Shown here one piece after another: positions 7,615-15,344 of a DNA stretch of 64,000 nt; the first letter of the stretch is position 1, and every line of letters begins with the position of its first letter. The notes beneath the pieces were generated by a model that saw only the letters and a program-made list of their open reading frames with translations, was not told the origin of the DNA and did no database searches. The stretch is from the NCBI RefSeq assembly GCF_900114625.1, contig NZ_FOZL01000001.1, positions 2,666,001-2,730,000 of the forward strand. Reading direction: 5' to 3'. The stretch comes from Granulicella pectinivorans. Lineage in GTDB: Bacteria > Acidobacteriota > Terriglobia > Terriglobales > Acidobacteriaceae. Made by a program: the position numbers and the translations under genes.

Positions 7615-8898
7615 TTAACCGGCTTTTTCGAGGAGCATCGGGAGGGTGAGGGCGTGCTTCTTCACCATCTCCGCGGTGATGGTGAGGTCCTTGACCTTCT
7701 TGTTGCCGGGGACGTAGTACATGAGGTCGAGCATGAGTTCTTCGAGGATCATGCGGAGGCCGCGCGCTCCGACCTTGCGCTGGAGCGCCTCGCGGGCGAT
7801 CTCACGGGCGGCTTCGTCGGAGAAGGTGACCTTGACGCCTTCGTAGTCGAAGAGCTTGATGTACTGCTTGAGGATCGCGTTCTTGGGGCGGGTGAGGATG
7901 TCGATGAGGGCGGCCTCGTCGAGCTCTTCGAGGATGCCGAGGACGGGCAGACGGCCTACGAACTCGGGGATAAGGCCGTACTTGAGGAGATCCTGGGGCT
8001 CGGCCTGACGGAGGAGTTCCGCATCGCGCTGGGCGCGGATGGGAGTGACCTCGGGGCCGGCGACGGGGTCGAGGGGAGCCTTGAAACCGAGAGCCTTCTT
8101 GCCCACGCGGCGGCCGATGACCTTTTCAAGACCGACGAAGGCTCCGCCGCAGATGAAGAGGATGTTGGTCGTGTCGACGACGGTGAACTCCTGGTGCGGA
8201 TGCTTGCGTCCGCCCTGGGGCGGGACGTTGGCGATGGTGCCTTCGAGGAGCTTGAGGAGGGCCTGCTGGACGCCTTCGCCGCTGACATCGCGGGTGATGG
8301 AGGGGTTCTCATCCTTGCGGCCGATCTTGTCGATCTCATCGATGTAGATGATGCCTTGCTGGGCGCGATTGACGTCTCCGTCGGCGGCCTGGAGGAGCTT
8401 CAGAATGATGTTTTCGACATCTTCGCCGACGTAGCCGGCTTCGGTGAGGGTGGTGGCATCGACGATCGCGAAGGGAACGTCGAGCATCTTCGCCATCGTC
8501 TGGGCGAGGAGGGTCTTGCCGGAGCCGGTGGGGCCCACGAGGAGAATGTTGGACTTGGCAAGCTCGACATCGTTGCCGCGCGTCTTGTTCATCTGGATGC
8601 GCTTGTAGTGGTTGTAGACGGCCACGGCGAGCTTCTTCTTGGTCTGATCCTGGCCGATGACGTACTCATCGAGGAAGGCTTTGACCTCCTGCGGCTTGGG
8701 CAGGGCAGCGGGTGCGGCACCGGGGGTGGCTTCCGAGCGGTCGTCTTCGAGGATGGAGTTGCAGACGGCGACGCACTCATCGCAGATATAGGCGCGCGGG
8801 TAGTCGGAGGGCGAGGAGATGAGCTTGGCTACGGCGTCCTGCGATTTGTGGCAGAAGGAACAACGTAAGGACTCGTCTGAACCACGTGAGGTTTTCAT
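7615..8898 (-). CDS. clpX: ATP-dependent Clp protease ATP-binding subunit ClpX
   Basis: This 427-residue unfoldase has the N-terminal C4 zinc-binding domain (C13, C16, C39, C42) and the AAA+ module with Walker A GPTGSGKT at 122-129. The Walker B segment is IIYIDEIDKIG. The ClpP-docking loop, usually IGF, reads LGF (KKALGFKAPL). It unfolds tagged substrates and feeds them to ClpP. It lies downstream of clpP on the same strand, separated by about 240 bp that include a hairpin and a dispersed repeat, so it may have its own promoter. AAGGAG is 14 nt before the ATG, which is a long spacing. Confidence 0.97.
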   Translation of the reverse strand: MKTSRGSDESLRCSFCHKSQDAVAKLISSPSDYPRAYICDECVAVCNSILEDDRSEATPGAAPAALPKPQEVKAFLDEYVIGQDQTKKKLAVAVYNHYKRIQMNKTRGNDVELAKSNILLVGPTGSGKTLLAQTMAKMLDVPFAIVDATTLTEAGYVGEDVENIILKLLQAADGDVNRAQQGIIYIDEIDKIGRKDENPSITRDVSGEGVQQALLKLLEGTIANVPPQGGRKHPHQEFTVVDTTNILFICGGAFVGLEKVIGRRVGKKALGFKAPLDPVAGPEVTPIRAQRDAELLRQAEPQDLLKYGLIPEFVGRLPVLGILEELDEAALIDILTRPKNAILKQYIKLFDYEGVKVTFSDEAAREIAREALQRKVGARGLRMILEELMLDLMYYVPGNKKVKDLTITAEMVKKHALTLPMLLEKAG

Positions 8899-9038
8899 AG
8901 ATGCAGTGATGCTCCTTCTTGCGGGCCGCGTACTCTGAAGTACAAGTTTACACCCGTTGGGGGTGCGGGTTCCGGACGCGGGTGGGGTGACTCACGGAAG
9001 TACCGTGGTGGGATCACGATTTGCGGGAGTTTGCGGCA

Positions 9039-9064
9039 GCAGATCTCCTTTGGAGATGACAACC
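9039..9064. repeat. Dispersed intergenic repeat, copy 2
   Basis: This is the second copy of the 26-bp unit described at 5813-5838, located between clpX and clpP. Confidence 0.6.
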
Positions 9065-9090
9065 AAAAGCGCAACGGCGAGATGACGAAC

Positions 9091-9116
9091 AACGGCGCGA
9101 CCGAAGCCGCGCCGTT
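9091..9116 (-). terminator. Probable hairpin terminator after clpP
   Basis: A 9-bp perfect stem (AACGGCGCG at 9091-9099, CGCGCCGTT at 9108-9116) with an 8-nt loop begins 20 nt past the clpP stop. The T-run on the minus strand is weak (TTGTTCG), so termination may be partial. Confidence 0.55.
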
Positions 9117-9135
9117 TGCGGTGGTGCGGTTGATT

Positions 9136-9726
9136 TTAGGTGCGGGGGCGGTCGATGATGTCGTCGATGATGCCGTACTCGCGGGCCTGGGGGGCGGTCA
9201 TGATGAAGTCGCGCTCTACGTCGCGCTCGATCTGGGAGAGGGCCTGACCGGTGCTCTTGGCCATGAGGGTGTTGGTGATCTCGCGGATGCGAAGGATCTC
9301 GCGTGCGTGGATGTCGATGTCCGTCGCCTGTCCGGAGAGACCGCCCATGGAGGGCTGGTGGATGAGGATGCGGGAGTTGGGCAGGGCGAAACGCTTGCCC
9401 TTCTTGCCTGCCATCAGCAGGAAAGCTCCCATGGAGGCGGCCTGACCGATGCAGAAGGTCATGACGTCGTTCTTGATCCACTGCATGGTGTCGTAGATGG
9501 CGAGGCCCGCGGTGATGGAGCCACCGGGCGAGTTGATGTAGAGCTGGATGTCCTTGTCGGGATCTTCGCTCGAGAGGAAGAGCAGTTGGGCGATGATGAC
9601 GTTGGCTACGCTGTCATCGATGGGCGTGCCCAGGAAGATGATGTTGTCGCGAAGGAGGCGGCTATAGATGTCATAGCTGCGTTCTCCACGGCTGGTCTGC
9701 TCGACGACGAATGGCATGTATCCCAT
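9136..9726 (-). CDS. clpP: ATP-dependent Clp protease proteolytic subunit ClpP
   Basis: I chose the start at MGYMPFVVEQ, preceded by a GAGAG ribosome site, giving 196 residues, the usual ClpP length. An upstream in-frame start at 9813 would add an implausible 29 residues. The catalytic triad is visible: S98 in GQAASMGAF, H123 in ILIHQP and D173 in ERDF. It forms the tetradecameric peptidase chamber served by ClpX. It lies between tig and clpX, the classic order. Confidence 0.97.
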   Translation of the reverse strand: MGYMPFVVEQTSRGERSYDIYSRLLRDNIIFLGTPIDDSVANVIIAQLLFLSSEDPDKDIQLYINSPGGSITAGLAIYDTMQWIKNDVMTFCIGQAASMGAFLLMAGKKGKRFALPNSRILIHQPSMGGLSGQATDIDIHAREILRIREITNTLMAKSTGQALSQIERDVERDFIMTAPQAREYGIIDDIIDRPRT

Positions 9727-9796
9727 GGCGCTCTCTTTTCTCCGACTTCGGTTAAGCAACAGATGATGGCTGAGCAGCTTTGGAGGCAAAACAAAC

Positions 9797-9845
9797 GGGG
9801 ATTCTCGCCGCACTCTTGCTGAGAAGAGCTTAGCGGAGAATCCCC
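9797..9845 (-). terminator. Long hairpin after tig
   Basis: GGGGATTCTC (9797-9806) pairs with GAGAATCCCC (9836-9845) across about 29 nt that can themselves pair in part. On the minus strand it begins 6 nt past the tig stop, consistent with a terminator or attenuator between tig and clpP; no clean T-run follows. Confidence 0.55.
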
Positions 9846-9851
9846 TGTGGG

Positions 9852-11321
9852 TTACGAGGCTAGTTTTTCGTAGAGGACGGTGCCGGTCTTCTCGCGACGC
9901 ATCTGTTCCTTCATGCGGTCGATGGCTCCATCCTTCTGCATGCGCTCGCGGAGGGACTCGAGCGGCTCACGACCCTGGATGGACATGATGAGGAGCTCGC
10001 GGTCGACCTCTTCCTGATCGACTTCGACCTTCTCGGCGTCGGCGATGCGATCGAGGATGAGCGAAGCCTTCACTTCATTCACGGCCTGGTCACGCTGGGC
10101 TTCGCGGAGGCGGTTGAAGTCGAGTTTACGCATGTCCTCGGCCTTCATGCCTTGCTGGGCGAGGGCGCGGAGACCGCGGTCGAGGCGGGCGTCCACCTGC
10201 TGCTGCACGAAGGTCTCGGGAACCTCGAAGGTGAAGCGGCCGATGAGCTCTTCGAGCATGACCTCCTTGGCGCGGTTCTCGAGGGCGTCCTTCTTGCGGT
10301 CGGCAACCTGCTCGCGAAGCTTGGTTTCGAAGTCGGCGAAGCTCTCGTAGTTGCCGAGCTGCTTGGCGAACTCTTCATCGCGCTCCGGGAAGGTCTTCTT
10401 CTTGATGGCCTTGACCTGCACGTCGTAGGAGACGGTCTGGTTGGCGAGGCGGGGCTCGCCGAAGTCGGCGGGGTAGGAGACTTCGAACTCGAGCTCCTGA
10501 CCGGCCCTGGTGCCACGGAGGGCATCGTTGAAGGCGGCGAGGGTGTTCTTGCCGCCGATCTCGATGAGAACGTCTTCGCCGGTGATGGGCTCAGTCGGCG
10601 CGGGCTCTTCGCCAACGACTTGGGCGAGTGGCTTGATGTTGCCGGTGAAGCCGATCTCGGCCCAGTCGCCGTCGACCAGAGCGCGGTCCTCGTCGACCGT
10701 CTCGACGGTGGCGTGGGGCTCGAGGGCGCGGTCAAGCTCGGCGGCGTATTCTTCGTCGGTGACGGTGACATCGGGACGGGTGACCGAGACGGAGTCGTAG
10801 CCGGAGATGTCGATGGTGGGCAGGGTTTCAAAGACAGCCGTAAAGGTGAGGGGCTGGCCGTCGAAGAGGTTCATGCTGGTGATCTGGGGCTGCGAGACGG
10901 GATTGATGTCCTGTGCCTCGATGGCCTGGCGGAAGCGGTCGGAGACGAGGGTTTCGAGGATCTCCTGACGGATCTCCTTCATGAAACGCGACTTGATGAC
11001 GGTCTCGGGCACTTTGCCGATGCGGAAGCCAGGGATGCGAGCGATCTTCTGGTAGCGCTTGATGACGGACTTGAAGGCCTTCGACACTTCATCGGCGGGG
11101 ACCTCGACGGAGATCTCCTTGATGAGGGCGGGGTTCAGGGACGGACCATGGTTGTGGCCGGCGTGGTCGTGACCCTCATGATCGTGGCCCTGGTGATCCG
11201 CGTGATCGTGGGTGTGTTCGAGCTCAGTCGATGGCGTCTGTTCAGCCAGGTTCTTCTCTTCGGTGGTTTCAGTCGGGGTCAATGCAGTGCCTTCCAAGGG
11301 GATGTTCTGGTTCTGCCGCAT
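9852..11321 (-). CDS. tig: Trigger factor with His-rich N-terminal extension
   Basis: I read the start at MRQNQNIPLE, with AGGTGG 7 nt upstream, giving 489 residues. Residues 1-60 precede the usual N-terminus and hold 10 His within residues 36-58 (EHTHDHADHQGHDHEG...). The ribosome-binding domain follows, with the signature GFRIGKVP. Next come a PPIase domain (VDGDWAEIGFTG, FEVSYPADFGEP) and the C-terminal chaperone arms. It is the ribosome-bound chaperone that holds nascent chains. The extension looks like a metal-binding segment and is not part of the standard family. It heads tig-clpP-clpX on the minus strand. Confidence 0.95.
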   Translation of the reverse strand: MRQNQNIPLEGTALTPTETTEEKNLAEQTPSTELEHTHDHADHQGHDHEGHDHAGHNHGPSLNPALIKEISVEVPADEVSKAFKSVIKRYQKIARIPGFRIGKVPETVIKSRFMKEIRQEILETLVSDRFRQAIEAQDINPVSQPQITSMNLFDGQPLTFTAVFETLPTIDISGYDSVSVTRPDVTVTDEEYAAELDRALEPHATVETVDEDRALVDGDWAEIGFTGNIKPLAQVVGEEPAPTEPITGEDVLIEIGGKNTLAAFNDALRGTRAGQELEFEVSYPADFGEPRLANQTVSYDVQVKAIKKKTFPERDEEFAKQLGNYESFADFETKLREQVADRKKDALENRAKEVMLEELIGRFTFEVPETFVQQQVDARLDRGLRALAQQGMKAEDMRKLDFNRLREAQRDQAVNEVKASLILDRIADAEKVEVDQEEVDRELLIMSIQGREPLESLRERMQKDGAIDRMKEQMRREKTGTVLYEKLAS

Positions 11322-11586
11322 CACAGGCCACCTGATCCTACCCCGGAGGCTGCTGCTTTTGGCAGGTCGCTCGACGAAGGCTGAAGGCAGCGCCCACGGC
11401 AGGCGTCCCACATACTACTGTATTTCGTTGGATGGGGAGGGTCAAACGTGAGGGGGTATCGGTGGGGGAACCCGGCCGGCTTATCGACGCAAAGCGGGGC
11501 TCCCCGGGTTGAAAGACAGATGCGTTCAGACAATGACGACAGCAGGTTCTGCGATGGGGGTGAACAGCAGGAACGAGTCAAAGGGG

Positions 11587-12876
11587 TTATTTGGTGGGAG
11601 GGAGCAGGAAGAGTTCGAGGCGGATCTTCCACTCCAGAGTCTGGCCGGGGCTGAGGACGGCGATGCCGGTGTCCTCGGTCTCGGACCACTCGCGGCCCCA
11701 GGGGTCGTCGTAGTTGGTTTGCGGAGAGATGGAGACGAAGTCGGATCCGGCAGGGGAGAAGACGTGGATGGCCTTGATGGAGGAGGAGAGGGGTGTGATG
11801 CGGATGCCGTATTTGGCCAGCGGGTCGCGGAGTTCGATGACGGAGTCCTGGGGCGAAGACTTGAGGTGAACGAAGGTGTCGGAGAGGGCAAGGTCGCCAA
11901 GTGGGGCTCCATTGCGTGGGGAGAAGTCGTATTCGGTGCCCGAGATGGGGCGGATGAGGCCGTTGGGCATGCCGGAGTGTGCATCGCGCTGCTCGGTGCG
12001 CATGGTGGCGGGAAGACGGAGTGTCGTCCGGGAGCGATCGCCGCCATGGATGGCGAAGCGGGGAGCCCATCCGATTCCGACCGGAAGGGGGGATGTGCCG
12101 GTGTTTCTGACGCTGACGTTCATCTCGACGGCGTGGCCGGTGAGATGAACGGCGATGGTGGTTTCCTGGTTGGATGGCCACTCGTCGTCGACGTCGGAGG
12201 AGGAGAATACGGCCCGGGCGGAGGCTCCATCGGGTTCGGCCTGGTCGGTGACACTGGTGGAGGGCTCGTTGAGGAGCAGACCGCCGAAGGCGGCTGGGGT
12301 TTGAGTCTCGATGCTGTTGGCGGGCAGGTTGAGGACGGTGCCTTTCCAGGGAATCGAGGCGCTCTTGCCGTCGATGGAGGGGACTCCGGAGAGGCGTCCG
12401 GCCCATGGCACGAGGAATGCGGCACCGTCGAGGAGGGAGGCCTGACCTTCGCTGTCTTCCTCGACGCCGCTCATGGCGCGGGCCGCGTCGGCGAGGTCGG
12501 GGGAGTTGAGGAGGCCGATTTCGCCGAGTCCGGGGATGAAGGCGTTGATCTGGAGGACATTGAACCCGCGGCCGGGGAGGAAGGTGGCGGAGAGGAACTC
12601 AGGCTCGGTGGCGTTTGGCGTCTGGGGGCGGGAGAGGACGAGGGGATCCTGACCGCCAGGCCGCATGGCTGCGGGGTCGGTGTGCTGCGGGGTACGCAGG
12701 TGGCGCTTGATCTTTCGGACGTTACCGCGGCCAGCCATGATGTAAGCGACGCCGGAGCCTACGACAAGGAGAATGATGATGAAGCCAGTGACGGTGAAGG
12801 AGCGGAAGAATCCGCCGCTCTTGCCTTTTCCGCCGAATCTTCTCTCGAATCCTTCGATGAAAAGCTTCAGGTACAT
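11587..12876 (-). CDS. Membrane-anchored aldose-1-epimerase-like protein
   Basis: This is about 429 residues read from MYLKLFIEGFERR; a TTG at 12900 is an alternative start. A single membrane helix (FTVTGFIIILLVVGSGVAYIM) follows a short basic N-terminus. The rest resembles a galactose-mutarotase beta-sandwich: PGRGFNVLQINAFIPGLGEIGLL near the start, an internal VRNTGTSPLPVGIGWAPRF and a late FVSISPQTNYDDPWGREW segment, the latter two typical of the epimerase fold. The fold call is from pattern memory. No catalytic His-Glu pair was confirmed, so a sugar-binding or anomer-interconverting role outside the membrane is only a guess. It stands alone on the minus strand. Confidence 0.6.
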   Translation of the reverse strand: MYLKLFIEGFERRFGGKGKSGGFFRSFTVTGFIIILLVVGSGVAYIMAGRGNVRKIKRHLRTPQHTDPAAMRPGGQDPLVLSRPQTPNATEPEFLSATFLPGRGFNVLQINAFIPGLGEIGLLNSPDLADAARAMSGVEEDSEGQASLLDGAAFLVPWAGRLSGVPSIDGKSASIPWKGTVLNLPANSIETQTPAAFGGLLLNEPSTSVTDQAEPDGASARAVFSSSDVDDEWPSNQETTIAVHLTGHAVEMNVSVRNTGTSPLPVGIGWAPRFAIHGGDRSRTTLRLPATMRTEQRDAHSGMPNGLIRPISGTEYDFSPRNGAPLGDLALSDTFVHLKSSPQDSVIELRDPLAKYGIRITPLSSSIKAIHVFSPAGSDFVSISPQTNYDDPWGREWSETEDTGIAVLSPGQTLEWKIRLELFLLPPTK

Positions 12877-13025
12877 TCTGCTGAGTCTTGGATCTTCCAA
12901 TGGAACCGCCGAGGGGATTTATACCACTTCCCATGATACCTGTGCGGAATGTTCGTGTCGCGGGTGGAGAGCGGGCACGTTGGTGGGCTGGAAGTTCTTT
13001 ATCCTCTTTGGAATAAGGTTGAGAG

Positions 13026-13760
13026 ATGAGGATGGATTCGGGTTCAAGTCGACGTTTGCCTCCGGTGCTGGTTCGGAAGGCCGTTCGGGAAGCGATGGTG
13101 GGGTGCGAGCGTTGTCCGCGGCTGCGGGAGTACTGCGCGAAGATCGGCGAGGTGAAGCGGCGTGCGTACATGGACCAGGTGTACTGGGCACGGCCGGTGC
13201 CGGGATTTGGGGACTACGGGGCGAAGGTGCTGATTCTGGGGCTGGCTCCGGGGGCGCATGGGGCGAACCGGACGGGGAGGCCGTTTACGGGGGATGGCGC
13301 GGGGTACTTTATGTATCCGGTGCTGCATGAGCTGGGTTTTGCGAGTCAGGCGCTGGCGACCTCGCGGACGGATGGGCTGAAGCTGAAGGACGCATGGATC
13401 GGGTCGGTGGTGCGGTGCGCTCCGCCGGGGGACAAGCCGACACCGGAGGAACAGAGGAACTGTTCCGGGCATCTGACGGCGGAGATCGATCTGTTGACGC
13501 GGGTGAAGGTGGTGGTTTGCCTGGGGAAGATTGCATGGGACGGGTATCTGCGGCATCTGCATGAGAGGGGGGTGATTGAGCGCAAGTCGGCATATGTCTT
13601 CGGTCATGAGGCGGAGTATCTGCTGCCCAACGGGCTCTGGCTGCTGGGCTCGTATCATCCGTCGCTGCGGAATACGAATACCGGGCGGCTGAATGAAGGA
13701 ATGTTTGCAGGGGTATTTGTGCGGGCCCGGGAGCTGGCCGGGTTGGAGGCTATCGAGTGA
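13026..13760 (+). CDS. Type 5 uracil-DNA glycosylase (UDGb)
   Basis: This 244-residue protein has the family 5 motifs GLAPGAHGANRTGRPFTGD (motif 1) and HPSLRNTNTG (motif 2). It also has four iron-sulfur cysteines: C27 and C30 in CERC, then VVRCAPP and QRNC. The family removes uracil and some other deaminated bases from DNA and tolerates abasic-site-like substrates. It sits 18 bp upstream of the dGTPase gene on the same strand, so both are probably co-transcribed as DNA/nucleotide-pool maintenance genes. Confidence 0.9.
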   Translation: MRMDSGSSRRLPPVLVRKAVREAMVGCERCPRLREYCAKIGEVKRRAYMDQVYWARPVPGFGDYGAKVLILGLAPGAHGANRTGRPFTGDGAGYFMYPVLHELGFASQALATSRTDGLKLKDAWIGSVVRCAPPGDKPTPEEQRNCSGHLTAEIDLLTRVKVVVCLGKIAWDGYLRHLHERGVIERKSAYVFGHEAEYLLPNGLWLLGSYHPSLRNTNTGRLNEGMFAGVFVRARELAGLEAIE

Positions 13761-13778
13761 TTGGGTAGGATGGGGCAT

Positions 13779-14927
13779 ATGACAGAGGGCGAATTGAGAG
13801 AGTGCGCGGTGGTGGAGGGCAGCGGGGATTCGCTGCTGGCGCGTACGTTTCCGGCGCCGGCAAGGGCGTTTCGGACGGCGTTTCAGCGGGACCGCGAGAG
13901 GATTGTGCAGTCGCGGGCGTTTCGGCGGCTGGCGGGGAAGACGCAGGTGTTTACGAGCAGGGCTTCGGATCACTTCCGTTCGCGGCTGACGCACACCATG
14001 GAAGTGGCGCAGATTGCGCGGAATGTCGCCTCGGCGCTGGGGCTGAATGAAGACCTGGCGGAGGCGCTGGCGCTGGTCCACGATATTGGGCATCCACCGT
14101 TTGGTCATGCGGGGGAGAGGGCGTTGCATGCCTGTTTGCGGCGGCATGGATTGAGCTTCGACCATAACCTGCATGCGCTGCGGATCGTGGTGCACTTTGA
14201 GCAGAGGTATGCCGCGCATCGGGGGCTGAATCTGACGCTGGGAGTGCGCGAGGGGATCATCAAGCACTCGCGGGACTACGATCCGACGAAGTATCCGGAG
14301 CTGGCGGAGTACATGCTGGACAAGAGGCCACCGCTGGAGGCGCAGTTGATCGACCTGGCGGATGAAATCGCGTATCTGACGGCGGACCTGGATGATGGTG
14401 TGGAGTCAGGGCTGCTGGAGATTGGACATATCCGGGAGCATGTGGGAATTCTGGGCAGGAGCTATGCTGAAGTGGAGAAGCAGCATGTCGGGGTGGAGGA
14501 GAAGTTTCTCTTCAACGAGGCTTTGCAACTGATGCAGAACACACTGGTGGATGACCTGATCAAGACGACGCGGGATGGCGTCGAGGCGATTGGGGCTACC
14601 TCGCTGGCGGAGATTCGGGAGCATCCGGTGAGGCTTTCGGTCTTCTCGGAGCATGCGGAAGCCGAGCGTCTCGAAGAGAAACGGTACTTGTACGACACGC
14701 TCTATTCATGCCGGGAGTTGGAACTGGAGCACGACAAGGCGGAAGAGGTGGTGACGGCGTTGTTCGACTTCTGGATGGAGGATGTCGAAGAGCTGCCGCA
14801 GGGGTATATCGACGAGGTTGTGACCGAGGGACATGCGCGGGTGGTGGCGGACTATATTGCGGGCATGACGGACAGCTTTATTCTGCAGCAGTATGCGGGG
14901 GTGAAGCGGATGGTGAAGAGACGCTAG
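13779..14927 (+). CDS. dgt: Deoxyguanosinetriphosphate triphosphohydrolase (dGTPase), HD family
   Basis: I chose the ATG at 13779 (MTEGELREC), preceded by GGATGGGG; a TTG at 13761 and an ATG at 13770 are alternatives. The 382-residue protein has the HD-domain metal ligands in FRSRLTHTMEVAQIA and LALVHDIGHPPFGHAGE, and FDHNLHALRIV after them. The length fits the short bacterial dNTPase type. It hydrolyses dGTP (or other dNTPs) to the nucleoside plus triphosphate. Its stop codon overlaps that of the convergent ArsR gene in a CTAG tetranucleotide. Confidence 0.92.
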   Translation: MTEGELRECAVVEGSGDSLLARTFPAPARAFRTAFQRDRERIVQSRAFRRLAGKTQVFTSRASDHFRSRLTHTMEVAQIARNVASALGLNEDLAEALALVHDIGHPPFGHAGERALHACLRRHGLSFDHNLHALRIVVHFEQRYAAHRGLNLTLGVREGIIKHSRDYDPTKYPELAEYMLDKRPPLEAQLIDLADEIAYLTADLDDGVESGLLEIGHIREHVGILGRSYAEVEKQHVGVEEKFLFNEALQLMQNTLVDDLIKTTRDGVEAIGATSLAEIREHPVRLSVFSEHAEAERLEEKRYLYDTLYSCRELELEHDKAEEVVTALFDFWMEDVEELPQGYIDEVVTEGHARVVADYIAGMTDSFILQQYAGVKRMVKRR

Positions 14928-15226
14928 CGCGGCGACTTTGGCCCAATGGATACGAGATACTTGAGGTAGGCTGCGAACTTTTCGGGGATGACCCGATAGT
15001 AGACGTTGAGCCCTTCCTTGCGGGAGGCGATGAGTCCGAGGTCGGTGAGGACTTTGAGGTGGTGTGAGAGGGTGGGCGCGGAGATGGTGTGCTTGGCACA
15101 CATGTCGCCGCACCAGAGTTCATCGCACTGGGCGATCTGGGTGTAGATTTCGAGGCGGTTGGGGTCGCCGAGGGCTTTGCCAATCTGCGCTACGTCGCTG
15201 TCGGTCAAATCGGTTAACTTCGCCAT
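14924..15226 (-). CDS. ArsR/SmtB-family transcriptional regulator
   Basis: The start MAKLTDLTDSD gives 100 residues; the upstream in-frame extension to 15283 looks non-coding. The winged helix is clear: IGKALGDPNRLEIYTQIAQ, CGDMCAKHTISAPTLSHHLKVLTDLGLIASRKEGLNVYYRV. The CDELWCGDMC cysteines sit near the recognition helix and could bind metal or sense redox state. It is divergent from the RND operon with about 118 bp between them, so repression of that operon is the likely role. Confidence 0.9.
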   Translation of the reverse strand: MAKLTDLTDSDVAQIGKALGDPNRLEIYTQIAQCDELWCGDMCAKHTISAPTLSHHLKVLTDLGLIASRKEGLNVYYRVIPEKFAAYLKYLVSIGPKSPR

Positions 15227-15344
15227 CGTGTATGTGATGCTCCAACCTTGGTTTGGAAGCGTACCGAGGATTTTTGAATCCAACTAATTCGATATCTATC
15301 TAAGTAGTTGCCGGCCCTTGCGAGCCCGTGCTGGAGAGATCGAT

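Noticed and set aside
11461..11511. GACGCAAAGC-containing structured stretch resembling a cyclic-di-GMP (GEMM) riboswitch
   Set aside because: The motif is on the plus strand but the next plus-strand gene starts 1.5 kb away, the partner GGCAAACC segment is missing, and the outer stem (AACCCGG/CCGGGTT) does not match the GEMM layout. It may only be a GC-rich hairpin upstream of tig.
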